This document shows, piece after piece, positions 33,035 to 44,224 of a DNA stretch of 64,000 nucleotides (its first letter is position 1; every line of letters begins with the position of its first letter). A model generated the notes under the pieces. The model was given only the letters and a program-made list of their open reading frames with translations. It was not told the origin of the DNA and ran no database searches. Source of the DNA: Valencia hispanica (taxonomy: Eukaryota > Chordata > Actinopteri > Cyprinodontiformes > Valenciidae); contig OY747713.1 in assembly GCA_963556495.2 (NCBI GenBank), forward strand, positions 1,674,321 to 1,738,320, written 5' to 3'. Position numbers and translations under genes: made by a program.

Positions 33035-34195
33035 TCATAATCATCATCATCAAACTTTATTTCGGACATGGTGAGGTCCATAGTAAAAACAAATAAAAAT
33101 AAGAGTAAAAAAGGACAAACAACAGAATCAGTTATACATATAAGCAGCACCTCCAATGTCTCCACAGATTAGATGAGAGACGATTGGAGCTTTGTTTCAC
33201 ATTAGTTAAACAGAAAATTATGTCATTTTCAGAGTCTGTTAGCCTGCATATACATCTGTACATGAGGATACGGAGCAGTGCAGCACAGGAGGGAACACCA
33301 GCAGACATGAATAGCTGACTGGCTCTAGCGAGGTACATTCAGCAGGCAGCCTCAGCCCATCGTTATACGCCTCCTGGAGTTTATGTAAACTGTTTTTTTT
33401 CTATGGGTCCACCATAAATAGGCAGTGTACATGGGGGTGCAAAATGCTTTGAACTGTGTTATTTTAACAGATACAGAGCACATACAAAACTTCCGGATAA
33501 GCATGTTAGCCTGCACATATTGCAAACGGCACTGCCTATAAATGTCTATCATCCGACAAGTCAGCAGTGTCCCAAATTTTTTAATTCATTACCAGTTGGT
33601 AAAATGCCATCAGATAAAAGGAACGTTTTTTTAAATCCTCTTTTCTCCTGATAATCATGATGCCACTTTTTATTGCATTGTACTTGATATCAAAGTCCAG
33701 AACATATTGTGAGCAGACTCTTAGCAGGTGTTGCAGACCAGCACTGTATGGACAGAAGATTACTAAATCGTCTGCGTACATCAAATGATTCACATTAATA
33801 TTCCCAACCTGACAGCCAGTCTTGCATTCATTCAACAATCCGGATAAGTCATCCATGTATACACTGAAAAGGCGAGGGGACAGAACACTGCCTTGTCGTA
33901 CTCCATTACAAACCGAGAAAGGAAGTGATACCGAATTTCCCCATTTGACAGCCGTAGACTGGTGGGCTTACCAATACGCTACAATTCTCACCAAATATTT
34001 CGGTACTCTTCTATTGAGCAAGTTGTAGAACAACTTTTCCTGATTAACACGGTCAAACGCTTTTGAGGCATCAATAAAGCAGGTAATCTTAGTAGTGTTA
34101 TGTCTGGTGTACAAATCCAGTATTTCCTTTAGTGCAAAAATACACATATCTGTACCTAATATGGGTTTAAATCCGAATTGATTGTCTGTAAAGGA
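33035..34195 (-). pseudogene. LINE fragment with reverse transcriptase core (MYADD type)
   Basis: On the minus strand 33581-33856 encodes MDDLSGLLNECKTG, then HLMYADDLVIFCPY, the RT catalytic motif. Upstream in other frames (33860-34190) are remains of FDASKAFD-like, RQGSVLSP-like and KWGNSVSV-like segments, so the core is frame-shifted. The 3' side runs to about 33035, where TCATCATCATCAAACTTTATTTCGGAC (complement) looks like a tail. This is a lineage distinct from families A-D. Non-functional. Confidence 0.75.
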
Positions 34196-34209
34196 CCCAG
34201 ATTAACTGC

Positions 34210-34310
34210 TTCCTGCCTTCGCCTCCATTGGGTTGGATCGCTTTATGCACTGCTGCATTGCAACGAGAAGGTCCTGGGTTCAAATCCCGGCCTGATTCCC
34301 TCGCCAGCAG
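34210..34310 (+). mobile_element. tRNA-like SINE fragment
   Basis: Carries the GCATTGCAACGAGAAGGTCCTGGGTTCAAATCCCGGCC segment (split here as GAAGGTCCTGGG plus the B box GGTTCAAATCCC) seen in the copy at 36170-36430. It has no cloverleaf of a real tRNA gene. Confidence 0.65.
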
Positions 34311-35509
34311 TCACTCAGCTCTGGAGAGGCCTGCTAACGGGTCATTCATTTGGTTCAGGGGTGCATCGAAAAGCTGCAGGATGGTAGCTCTCTCTCCAGG
34401 ACTGGACTCGGCCACCCAGCTCATCCCTGTTGTGGATCAATGTTCCGGCCGATGACCTTGAAACCATGCGGGTCACCTGGAAGTCTGTTGGTTCCTGTAG
34501 AAGCATCAGAAGCTGCTGAGACGGGATCTGATCCTCCATCTTCTGATCTTCACAGGGTGTCTGATAACTTCTGTTGATGGGAATTAATGAGAGTCTAAAC
34601 TCGCCTTCACTTTCTAACACTGGATTTGCTCGATTCGAACCCCGATGAGCAGAATCGGCGTTCCTTCTGCGATCACCTGGGAGTTTATTCATGCCGCCTG
34701 ATTGAAGCTGCACTGTGCTGTACCCCAGATTAACGCTGCCGTCCTGCTAATCAAACTCTTCTAGGAGAAGCGACAGCCGCCACGCTCCGTCAGCTTGTAG
34801 AACAAGCTTTCCAGCAGAACCCTGAAGGATAAAAACCCTGTGGAACAAAGTTCAGGTAATTTCTCTTGGTTGGAAGTGGAATCGCTGATGTGATTTAAAT
34901 TGAGTGAGGATGGCGAGGAGTCTCGGCTGCTCTGCGCGGCGAGTCGACAGCAGAATGAATCCATTTCAGAGCGAGCTGTCTGTAAAGCTCCAGCCTCAGC
35001 GTTCAGGTAGAGATATTGCTCTCTGCAGGGTGAAAACTCTCACACTGCTGCTTCCTCTGAAGGAATCAATCCAAATGCAGTAAGATGGTGTCAGCTTTAA
35101 GTTGCTTTGGATAACAGAAATGGACCGGATCAGCTCCAAAGACGCTAGCCGGAGTGTTGGTGCCGTCAGGATCTAAATGAGTCTAAATGGGAGGCAGAGA
35201 TTCACTTTCAGAGCACAAAGTTCAATTATTGCAACTTTTCTCTGGAAGCTCCGACACGTGAACAAAGAGCTTAACATCATAATAATGCCTTATGTGAGAT
35301 GTTTGCTCAGGTAAAGTTGATCTGATCATTGTGTAGAAGAATGAGTCGTTTTCAACAGGAGGAAACCTCCAGAGAACCTGAGAGAACCATGATCTACACC
35401 TGGAAAAGGAGGGACCTTCCCTGGAGAGGCTGACCAACCAACATCACTCCAGGAGCTCATCAACGACTCATCCAGGAGGTCCTGTAAAACTAGAACCAGG
35501 AAAGTAGAG
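34311..35509. other. Intergenic DNA, no gene recognised
   Basis: Includes open frames up to 123 codons that show no motif. The part 35330-35480 has AACAGGAGGAAACCTCCAG, words shared with LINE 3' regions, so some of it is probably old repeat. Confidence 0.4.
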
Positions 35510-35965
35510 CACATCACCCCAGTTCTAAAGTCCTTACACTGGCTCCCTGTAGCTCAGAGAATAGACTTCTAAATACTTTTACTACTTTATAAATCATTGA
35601 ATGGCTTAGCACCAAAGTATGATGAAGATCTGTTGTCATGGTACCAACCACCAAGACCACTCAGGTCCTCCAACTCTAGTCTACTAAACATCCCTAGACT
35701 CAGAACTAAACATGGAGAAGCAGCTTTCAGTTTCTATGCTCCTCTAATCTAGAACAGACTTCCTGACGAGTGTAGAGCTGCTGAAACTCTGAACTGCTTT
35801 AAATCGAGACTAAAAACCATCTGTTTAGAATTGCTTTTACTTTTAATTTCCAATGTTATATTCCATGTCTGTTTGTTTTGTTTTTTAAATCACCAAATCA
35901 TGTAAAGCACCTTGAATTACCCTGTTGTTGAAAGTGTTGCTATACAAATAAAATTGCCTTGTAAA
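35510..35965 (+). mobile_element. Family B LINE 3' end
   Basis: Encodes, with stops, the RT C-terminal region (complement of the text near 53390-53480: CATCACCCCAGTTCTAAAG, TTGAATGGCTTAGCACC). It ends with CACCAAATCATGTAAAGCA, CTATACAAATAAAATTGCCTTG. The same end appears at 59510-59836 (+), 45757-46135 (-) and 52925 (-). Confidence 0.85.
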
Positions 35966-36169
35966 AACATTCTGTACCTTCGCCCCAAGTTTAATAAAAA
36001 CACTCTGAATGCAAAACATGAGAGGGATCCTTTAACATGCAGTCCGCCTGTCTGAGGATGGTCTGCTCAAACAGGTCATGTGGAAATAGAGTCCTACCCA
36101 TAATCCTCCCTGCTGTCTCAATCAAAGTTCAAATCTGAGCTTTTGATTTTACAGTTAAATGGCCAAACC

Positions 36170-36430
36170 AACCAGGCTGCACAGTCGGTAGCACTGTTGC
36201 CTTGCAGCAAGAAGGTCCTGGGTTTGAATCCCAGCCCGAGGTCTTTCTTCATGGACTTTGCATGTTCTCCCTGTGCATGCGTGGGTTCTCTCCGGGTACT
36301 CCGGCTTCCGTCACAGTCCAAAAACATGACTGTTAGGTGAATTGGTCTCTCTCTACCCCGCCTCTCGCCCTGGGACTGCTGGAGATAGGGACCAGCCCCG
36401 CCGCAACCCTGCATAGGATGGATGGATGAC
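36170..36430 (+). mobile_element. tRNA-derived SINE-like repeat
   Basis: Starts GGCTGCACAGTCGGTAGCAC and holds a B box (GGGTTTGAATCCC), then TGCATGTTCTCCCTGTGCATG, TCCGGGTACTCCGG, and a shortened 3' half ending CATAGGATGGATGGATG. It is the uninterrupted counterpart of the split copy in cdca8 intron 1. Confidence 0.8.
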
Positions 36431-38410
36431 CAAACCAACAGGCAATGCCAAAAACTTAGAATTGACTCAACTGTCATTCTGTAAAAAATCACCATGATGT
36501 CACTACAAACACCTGCGGACGAAGGGAAGACGCTGATGGATCCGAGCACAAACACTGTCCACTTGTGTTCTCCAGCTGAGGTTACAGTCAATGTGAACTC
36601 CCAGGTATTTAAAGGAGTCGACTGTCATGGCCAAGCACGGCCACTTCTTCCTGTTAAGACCACTCCCCCACTAACGGCGTTTGAATCAAGATTTGGTCTA
36701 ATCTGGGAGAGGAGGCCAAGTTTAATTGGCTGATCCTAAAATCAATTAGGATCCAATAATTGGTTAACATTTCCTGAGACAATCTGAGACTGAAACACAA
36801 ACAAAAAGGTTAAAGTCGTAACATCGGATGGTAACTATGGTAACACGACCAACAACGAAGATTAAAAAGTGATTAAAAATCAATTTATTAATTTTTAATG
36901 TAAGAAACAAGATCAATAAAAATTCAACTTTAAATGTAATACATTTTAAATAAATAAAACAATTAAGCTAATAGTAAACTTGCCAAAATAACATGTAATA
37001 ATATTCTGATATTCTCAAAACACAAAGTTTTAGTCTATGTTCAATTTCAACATTTCTGGGAGGCCCCTGATGGTTTGGGGGCCCTAAGCAGTGGCTTAGT
37101 TCGCTTGTGCCTTGGGCCGGCTCAGGGTTTGTAATCATCAGCGATGATGGATCCATCAGAACCAATCAGAGGGAATAACCACAGGAAAAAACTCCTCAAA
37201 CTGGATATTTCTCCATCTCTACTCTGATCTATGGCTTTATTTCATCTAATAAACCAGAGAAATCAACTGAACTGTTAATTTAAACAAGGGAGTAAAAACC
37301 TTAAGAAGCTGTAAACTTTGTTCTAACAGGAGGTCAGAGTGAGAAAGCTGTTGCTGTGTCGTGACTGAGCCATTTAACGACAGATGTGAATCAGAAATTA
37401 GCTAACAACACATTTCCAGATGTCTGACTGTGTGACGTGGAAGCAGGGGAAGAAAAGCTTCGTAAAGGAATAAATCTGCATAAAAGCAGCAGATATATGA
37501 GGCGAGTAAAACGTGAATTCAGGCAGGATGGAGCTGCGGAGCAGGAGCTATTCCAGAGTATCGATCAGTTTTAAAGCTCAGTGGAGACGTCGTGTCAATG
37601 ATGCTGAGTGGGAACAGGTGGAGGTAATGAAAGGAAACCATGAGCTGTCAGCTTTGACCCAATCACAGAGAGAGGATTGGAGAGAGCGCCGCCGGCCTGC
37701 AGGACAGCAGAGAAACTCACTCATCAAGAATGATGAGAAGCTCAGAGGAGAAATGAGTCCTTTCTGATTTTCACATAATAAAATGTTTTCCTCCAGCTTT
37801 CAGAGGCATGAAGAACAAAGAGCTGTATTCCTGACCTTGCTGAGGTTCTTATTGTCAGTCCCTGATGTGCTGCTGCTGCTTATATCAAGCCGCTGAGTGC
37901 GTCTGTGGAGGAAAAGATGTAATAAAGGTTTTATTTACTCGTATCTGCAGCTGAACTCAGAAACTCCACAGTGTAACACGGATCAGGACACGTTCGGCTC
38001 CGGGCTGCATTCTCTGCTTATTGTTGTTTATTAAAAACTCATATTTCTTGTCACTGTGCATTGAAGATTATTGCATCAAATTGTTGCCCTCCCAGGAGAT
38101 GCTGCAGCTAACAGAGGACAGCAGAGCGGAGGAAGGAGGAAACTTCAGGCGCTTAAATCTGCTCGTGTCTTTGACCACTTACAGAGATGAGATTGCAGAG
38201 AGTTTCACAGCATTTATCAGCCGGCTGCAGAGCTGCTGCAGGTCTAATGAGTGTTGTCAGCTACTCCCGCTTCTCTGTTAAGGTTCAAGGTTTCTTTCTC
38301 AGACTGGATGACTGAGGGCCTTAAAAGCAGGAATAGTTTGTTATGAACCATCATTCATACAGAGGATGATTCAAATTTGAACCAATAATGAGCTGAAAGA
38401 GCAGAAATGT
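36431..38410. other. Intergenic DNA, no gene recognised
   Basis: No exon with family resemblance. Compositionally ordinary, with few recognisable repeats between about 37300 and 38300, so a candidate place for conserved non-coding sequence. Confidence 0.4.
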
Positions 38411-39397
38411 ACATTTGTAAATCTACACAGTCAAAAAAGCAACACAGTAATAATTGGAGTTATTTAGCCATAAGAGAAAGTCAAAGTCTAAGTCAAAATT
38501 TCCCCACGTTATTAATTCATTTATAAATGTCACAATTTATACCAAAAAATTTAGCTAGCCAATTTAGCTTGCTAGCTAAATATTGAACTTATTTAGCTGG
38601 CTGTCAAAATTAACGCGTTAACACATGTTGATTAATTTGTAGAATTAACACGATACATTTTTTACAACACATTAACACATGCACATGATGATCCACTCTG
38701 TTTATCCTGCAATTCAGGCCGTGCTGCGTTCAGTGCTTAGTCTTCTCAGTCGCAGGCCAGATAGATGGATTATTGGTCTACGTCACTTCCTGCTCTACTG
38801 CGCATGTAGTCTGCAGAAAGAGACGCTATCAGGTGTTGTAAACGATCAGTAGAAGCGATTGGAACGAGCAGATGATTAAAAATGCAACAATCTGCAGCGA
38901 TAACTTCACATCAGGTAAGCCTTGGCTAACAAACAAGCTAACGTTGCTAACCAACACTGCAGCTGCAAGATAACCACAAATAGCAAAACAGAAAACAGTA
39001 GGAACTGGAGTAATGTAAAGGTTCGGTTCCACACCATTTGCCTGCATGTTGATAAGCAAATAATCCTTTATTGATCAGAAGAATACAATTCAATTCAAAA
39101 ATACTTTATTGATCCCAGAGGTAAATTAGCTCATACTATTTAGTTCTTCAAGGAGCTGTTGTAGATCCTGTGGGCTGGAAGGATCTCCTGTAGCAGTCTG
39201 TGTTGCAGCAAAACTGTTGAAGCCTTTGACTGAAGACACTCTTGTTGTAGGATGGGCCCATGGAGAGGATGCTCAGAGTTGGACGCAAACATGACTTCAA
39301 AAAATGAACCCCTACATTTTTCTTTAATGAAAGGCTAAATAACACAAATTACTGGTGTTAATTTTTGACTGTGCACCTACACAATTGGTGCCCAATA
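38411..39397. mobile_element. Foldback element, copy 3, with nested fragments
   Basis: The left end (TTTGTAAATCTACACAGTC, 38414-38432) and the right end (GACTGTGCACCTACACAATTGGTG, about 39367-39390) are inverted partners. TTATTTAGCCATAAGAG near 38460 is inverted as GGCTAAATAACACAAATTACTGG near 39333. Inside are an AATTAACGCGTTAACACATG hAT-type terminus (about 38614) and a LINE 3' end at 39083-39275. The heptamer AGAAATG occurs just outside both ends (about 38404 and 39398) and may be a target duplication. Confidence 0.5.
39083..39275 (-). mobile_element. LINE 3' end, same family as 23949-24476
   Basis: The complement reads the RT C-terminus, then CTCTGGGATCAATAAAGTATTTTT and TGAATTGAATT. It matches the 3' end at 24390-24476. 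Truncated at its 5' side near 39275. Confidence 0.8.
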
Positions 39398-41568
39398 GAA
39401 ATGCACCTGAATAATCATTAGTTTAGATTTGATACAAGAAGAGAAGTTGTTTAAAACATAATAAAAATCTACCAATAACGTTTCAGTTCTAGTTTGAAGG
39501 AGCCAACAGAGCTGCGAGGTTCTGGTCCATCAGGACCATTAGAATATTCCATCACGCTGAAAATACTTGCAGGAGTTTTTCTGGGTTCTGGTCTGACAGG
39601 AACTCTTTATTATTTAAAACAAAGATGCCATAAGGCTGATTTAGTGGAAGAACTTTATTGTTAGAATAATCAGAATAATCCTTTATTGTCCCACAAAGGG
39701 GAAATTTGGCTGTAACATCAGCAAAGTGACAGATAACAGAAGCAATCACGATCACACAAGAAAGGTAGAAAATCATAAAAACAGAATTAGAGTTTAGATC
39801 TGAGTCCAAACCAGCTTCAGTGGTTCTCAAGCTGAGGGCCGATCCCTGACCTTGGTAATGCTATTGGGTCCAAAAACAATGTTGATGAAGTCTGAGGTGG
39901 CATTGCTCTGTTCCAGGAATGTGTTTCAGCCTTATTTAATCTGAAAGCTGATTGGTTGAAACGGCTGCGGGAGCTGCAGGAACTTCTCACTCGGCTCTGG
40001 AGAAACACAGAAGCAGGAACCTTTGGCTCCGAGGGCTGACGTGAGGTGACCTTGATGTGGCCGGCCTCCCTGCAAACGGATAAATAAAGTGTGAGTGCAG
40101 ACGCTGGTGACAGCCCCGCTGTTTGGGGCCAGCTTTGACGGATGGCGTGAGTCCCTCAGTAGGTCATCTTCACACGTTGGGATGAAGGTCCCATCTATCT
40201 ATCACTCTGACTCCAGGTACCAGAAGAAAAAACACCTCCATCGAACCAGGTAACCTCCCTCCATCTTAGAGTGAAATCTCACCAAGAGGGAGAGAAATAA
40301 ACCCAAACCCATCATCATCATCATGGGACTCTTCTAAAATGTTTCGTTCTTTTTGCGTAAGTTTTGTGAATATTGTTGGGTTTTTGCATTTTTTAGACGC
40401 TTTCTCAAACTTTTATTAGTTTTTGCAAGTTGCATTGGGTTTCATAAGTTTCTGTAGGTGTTCCTGTGCATCAAGCTGTTGCTGAGCTCCTTCAGCGACA
40501 GACGGCTGCATGCTAAGGTGCACGAAGGAGCGTTATCACGTTATCACAGGCCAGATTAGTAGAAGGACTGTGCTTGTTACAAAATGCTTTTTCTCACATC
40601 TAACTTGGTGAAGATGGAGACAGACTAAACTTCACTTAGGGGTGGAATGTCCCTTTAATGCAAACACACACACAGGCACATTTTGCTAATATTTTAAAAC
40701 AATCCTGCTCAGCTGCACATTCCTCTTATATTTTGATTTATTATTTTTCCTTGTGTGAATCTAAATGCTTCCTGTCACTTTGCTGCTGTTACACCAGAAG
40801 TTCCCCTCCTTTGGACAATATAGGATGTTTTTATTCTATTCCAGGTTTCCAGAGTTCTGCAGATTCTTTCAGGTTTTTATGGGTTGCTGGATGTTTTGCA
40901 CGTTTCCTATATTTTGCACGTTCTTGTGAGGTTTCTAACATGGTTTCAATGCTTTGTGGGTTTCACTGGTTTTGCAGGTTGCAGGTGTGTTTCATAACCT
41001 GCAAGCTGAATTTCTGAGGTGAAGGAAGCAGGCATTTTCTATTCCACATTTTTATTGAACTACATTGAAAAGCCATCTGACTTTTCCGCTGATTCCCAGG
41101 TGAGTTCCCAGACACAAACGTAATCCTGCTGGAGCTCCGAACTCTTCCTGACCTTTTCTTGGATTGGTTGCTGGAGGAGCGTTCTCCTGGGAGCCGCACA
41201 CCCTTGGAGGAAGAAGTAAAACCAGTTTCTGTGTACGAGGAATCATGGAGGCTGGGGGGGACGACGACTTTCATTATTAATTAGAATGTAAAATTCCACA
41301 GGCGTCAGCAAAACGTCTGCGATGCTGTTGTCTCATTACTGTCCTGCTTTTTCAGCAACTTTTCCCTGATGCAGAAAGTTGTTTAAAGTTTCCTGGAGGA
41401 GAGTCAGAAACAGATTGATCCAAACAAAAGGAAGTCCCTTCAGGCATGTTTCAGACTGAAGATATTCAGTCCTTGTTGCTGGACCCTTTCTGACTGCAGA
41501 GAGGCATGAAAAGCAATGGGTGACCAACCATTCATAGATTGATGAAACTGGGTTTTCATTCTTTTTAA
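39398..41568. other. Intergenic DNA with a short LINE-type tail
   Basis: At about 39660-39790 the complement shows a CCCCTTTGTGGGACAATAAAGGATT-type LINE 3' tail (TTTGTGGGACAATAAAGG). The rest shows no gene. There is a short CA run near 40664-40676 and ATC repeats near 40312. Confidence 0.45.
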
Positions 41569-42262
41569 GGGGACTAATAAGCATACTTAAATGGTTTGCA
41601 ATGATGACTCACCGTTTTTATCTCCCAAACAATTCCTTCCTTTTTCAATTCGATGACCCTCCTCCTCCGTATGCGCTAACGTAACGTCACTTTGCACCAA
41701 CATGCATAACTTTGTTCGACGGTCATGAATATTTTAAATGTCCATTTACATGAAGGACAAGTTAGCCAAACATAGATAAATCTTACCTGTCCGGGAGAAA
41801 ATGAGCAACGTTGGAGTCCGTCTTCAGATTCTTCTCTGTTTTCAGCCGTCTCCATCTTGTCTGCTTTACAAATCCTTGTTTTATTTCCGACTTTGTCACG
41901 ACGTATTTCTGAATGATAACGAGGTCTTTTAGGTGGAGCAACGTTAGACTTTTTTTAATCACATAAACACTTTTGTAGCTGCAGCTGTAGTAACTAGAGC
42001 AGAGCTGGTAACCCCGATGCCAAAACACTACTGACTTTGTGATTGGTAGATAGGTGGAGGGCGGAGCTTCAGGCCAAAACACAAGATGACATCATCAACA
42101 TCAACTGAGGGCTGTAACTTCACTTTCTAAATGACAATATCCTGGATGTACTACTGTTGTCAGTGATAGAAGTATTTGAAATGAATATGATTTCTTAATG
42201 TCTAGTGACATATCAGGGCCATTTTATCATTAATTGAAATATATTTCTTACATACAGCTCCT
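41569..42262. mobile_element. TTAA-flanked repeat (tentative)
   Basis: The right end CTTACATACAGCTCCT followed by TTAA (42263-42266) is a familiar fish MITE terminus. A TTAA at 41565-41568 is followed by GGGGACTAATAAG, a poor match to the complement of the right end. The left boundary is therefore uncertain. Confidence 0.4.
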
Positions 42263-42378
42263 TTAACTGTTCATTCTAACCACATGGAGAATACATGCTT
42301 TAAATATGTTAAAGTCAAAAGTCTGGTCACAGTCATGACGTGTTTCAGGACTGGGTCAAGTGTCCTCTGTTTTAGAAA
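42263..42378. repeat. Dispersed repeat, inverted relative to 23030-23137
   Basis: Shares, in reverse complement, CTGTTCATTCTAACCAC, TTTAAATATGTTAAAGTC and a later CTGT-rich segment with the copy near 23.1 kb. The copies differ by about 20 percent by eye. Confidence 0.6.
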
Positions 42379-43071
42379 TCAAAATATGGTCACCCTATGA
42401 AAAGCACAGGATGGGAACAGAGGAACATGGGAAGTGTCCCATTAGGTGTTGGGTGAAGGATCACCAGCGGGGGCAGTATAGAGCTCTCAGGTGTCCAGCA
42501 GCTCACCTGCACGACTCTCTGAACGTAAAGCTGAAGAGTTCATCACTCAGTGTTTTCTAACGGAGGCTGTGATGTGATGCGAAGCCGAACAGGAACGGAG
42601 CGTTCAGAGAGGAGACGTGTGAACTGTCCTTTCAGAAAGCCTGACAGCATGTGGGAGTGCTGCGAACGTTCACAATGACACAGCTTCTCCTTTCTCCCAC
42701 TAATGTGAGCCAGTAAACAACAGATGTGATCTGCCGCGTACTGTTCTCTGCAGAGTCTCACTGAACAGAAAAAAATATCTATGTCAGAACTGGAGAAACA
42801 CAAAACGCATCAAAAGTCTCATTAGCTGTCAGAGAAACGAGGAACACTCAGCAGAGACCAGACAGAAGCAGACGGACCCAGACAGAACCGCCTGCAACAT
42901 GACAAAAGGCCTCAGAGGACGGAAAGCCTCTTTTATTTCAGATGAATTTCCGGGACTTCAGAGGACAATCGGTTTCCTCTCTAAAGTCTGTTTCCGTCTC
43001 TTCCTGTCCGTCTGCAGGAGCAGCAGGTTCATGGCTTCCCAGATCACCTGAACACAGACTCAATCACCTGA
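42379..43071. other. Intergenic DNA, no gene recognised
   Basis: No coding or repeat signature recognised. Confidence 0.4.
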
Positions 43072-44224
43072 GACACGCCCTCTGACTCCTCCTCCTCTAC
43101 CTGACTCCTCCTTTTCTACCTGACTCCTCCTTCTCTTAATGACTCCTCCTTCTCTAATTGACTCCTCCTCCTCTACCTGACTCCTCCTTCTCTACCTGAC
43201 TCCTCCTTCTCTTAATGACTTCTCCTTTACCTGACTCCTCCTTTTCTACCTGACTCCTCCTCCTCTACCTGACTCCTCCTTCTCTTAATGACTTCTCCTT
43301 TACCTGACTCCTCCTTTTCTACCTGACTCCTCCTCCTCTACCTGACTCCTCCTTTTCTACCTGACTCCTCCTTCTCTAACTGACTCCTCCTTCTCTACCT
43401 GACTCCTCCTTTTCTACCTGACTCTTCCTCCTTCTCTTAATGACTCCTCCTTCTCTAATTGACTCCTCCTCCTCTACCTGACTCCTCCTTCTCTTAATGA
43501 CTTCTCCTTTACCTGACTCCTCCTTCTCTACCTGACTCCTCCTTTTCTAACTGACTCCTCCTCCTCTACCTGACTCCTCCTTCTCTAATTGACTCCTCCT
43601 CCTCTACCTGACTCCTCCTTCTCTTAATGACTTCTCCTTTACCTGACTCCTCCTCCTCTACCTGACTCCTCCTTTTCTACCTGACTCCTCCTTCTCTAAC
43701 TGACTCCTCCTTCTCTACCTGACTCCTCCTTTTCTACCTGACTCTTCTTCCTTCTCTTAATGACTCCTCCTTCTCTAATTGACTCCTCCTCCTCTACCTG
43801 ACTCCTCCTTCTCTTAATGACTTCTCCTTTACCTGACTCCTCCTCCTCTACCTGACTCCTCCTTTTCTACCTGACTCCTCCTTCTCTAACTGACTCCTCC
43901 TTCTCTACCTGACTCCTCCTTTTCTACCTGACTCTTCTTCCTTCTCTTAATGACTCCTCCTTCTCTAATTGACTCCTCCTCCTTTACCTGACTCCTCCTT
44001 CTCTGAATGACTTCTCCTTTACCTGACTCCTCCTTCTCTACCTGACTCCCCCTTTTCTAACGGACTCCTTCTTTTCTAACGGACTCCTCCTCTTAATGAC
44101 TCCTCCTTCTCTACCTGACTCCTCCTTTTCTAACTGACTCCTCCTCCTCCTCTATCTGACTCCTCCTCCTCCTCCTCTATCTGACTCCTCCTCCTCTTAA
44201 TGACTCCTCCTCCTCTACCTGACC
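43072..44224. repeat. Polypyrimidine minisatellite with higher-order structure
   Basis: About 1.15 kb of units close to CTGACTCCTCCTTCTCTAC (18-19 bp), with variants such as TTAATGACTCCTCC, TTAATGACTTCTCCTTTAC and CTAATTGACTCCTCC. The order of variants is itself repeated. A block starting GACTCTTCTTCCTTCTC occurs near 43740 and 43930 with the same succession of about 190 bp after it, and a close version starts near 43421. The top strand is almost pure pyrimidine except for one TGA per unit. It carries no gene. Confidence 0.95.

Noticed and set aside
34178..34713. Apparent tRNA gene and overlapping 69-123 codon frames
   Set aside because: Only a B-box-like GGTTCAAATCCC with no foldable cloverleaf; it matches the dispersed SINE-like repeat, and the frames show no motif.
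36118..36591. 157-codon minus-strand frame
   Set aside because: Covers the SINE-like repeat at 36170-36430 and reads its complement; no protein family resemblance.
43072..44224. CRISPR-like array
   Set aside because: Units are contiguous 18-19 bp variants without unique spacers, in a vertebrate context; it is a minisatellite.
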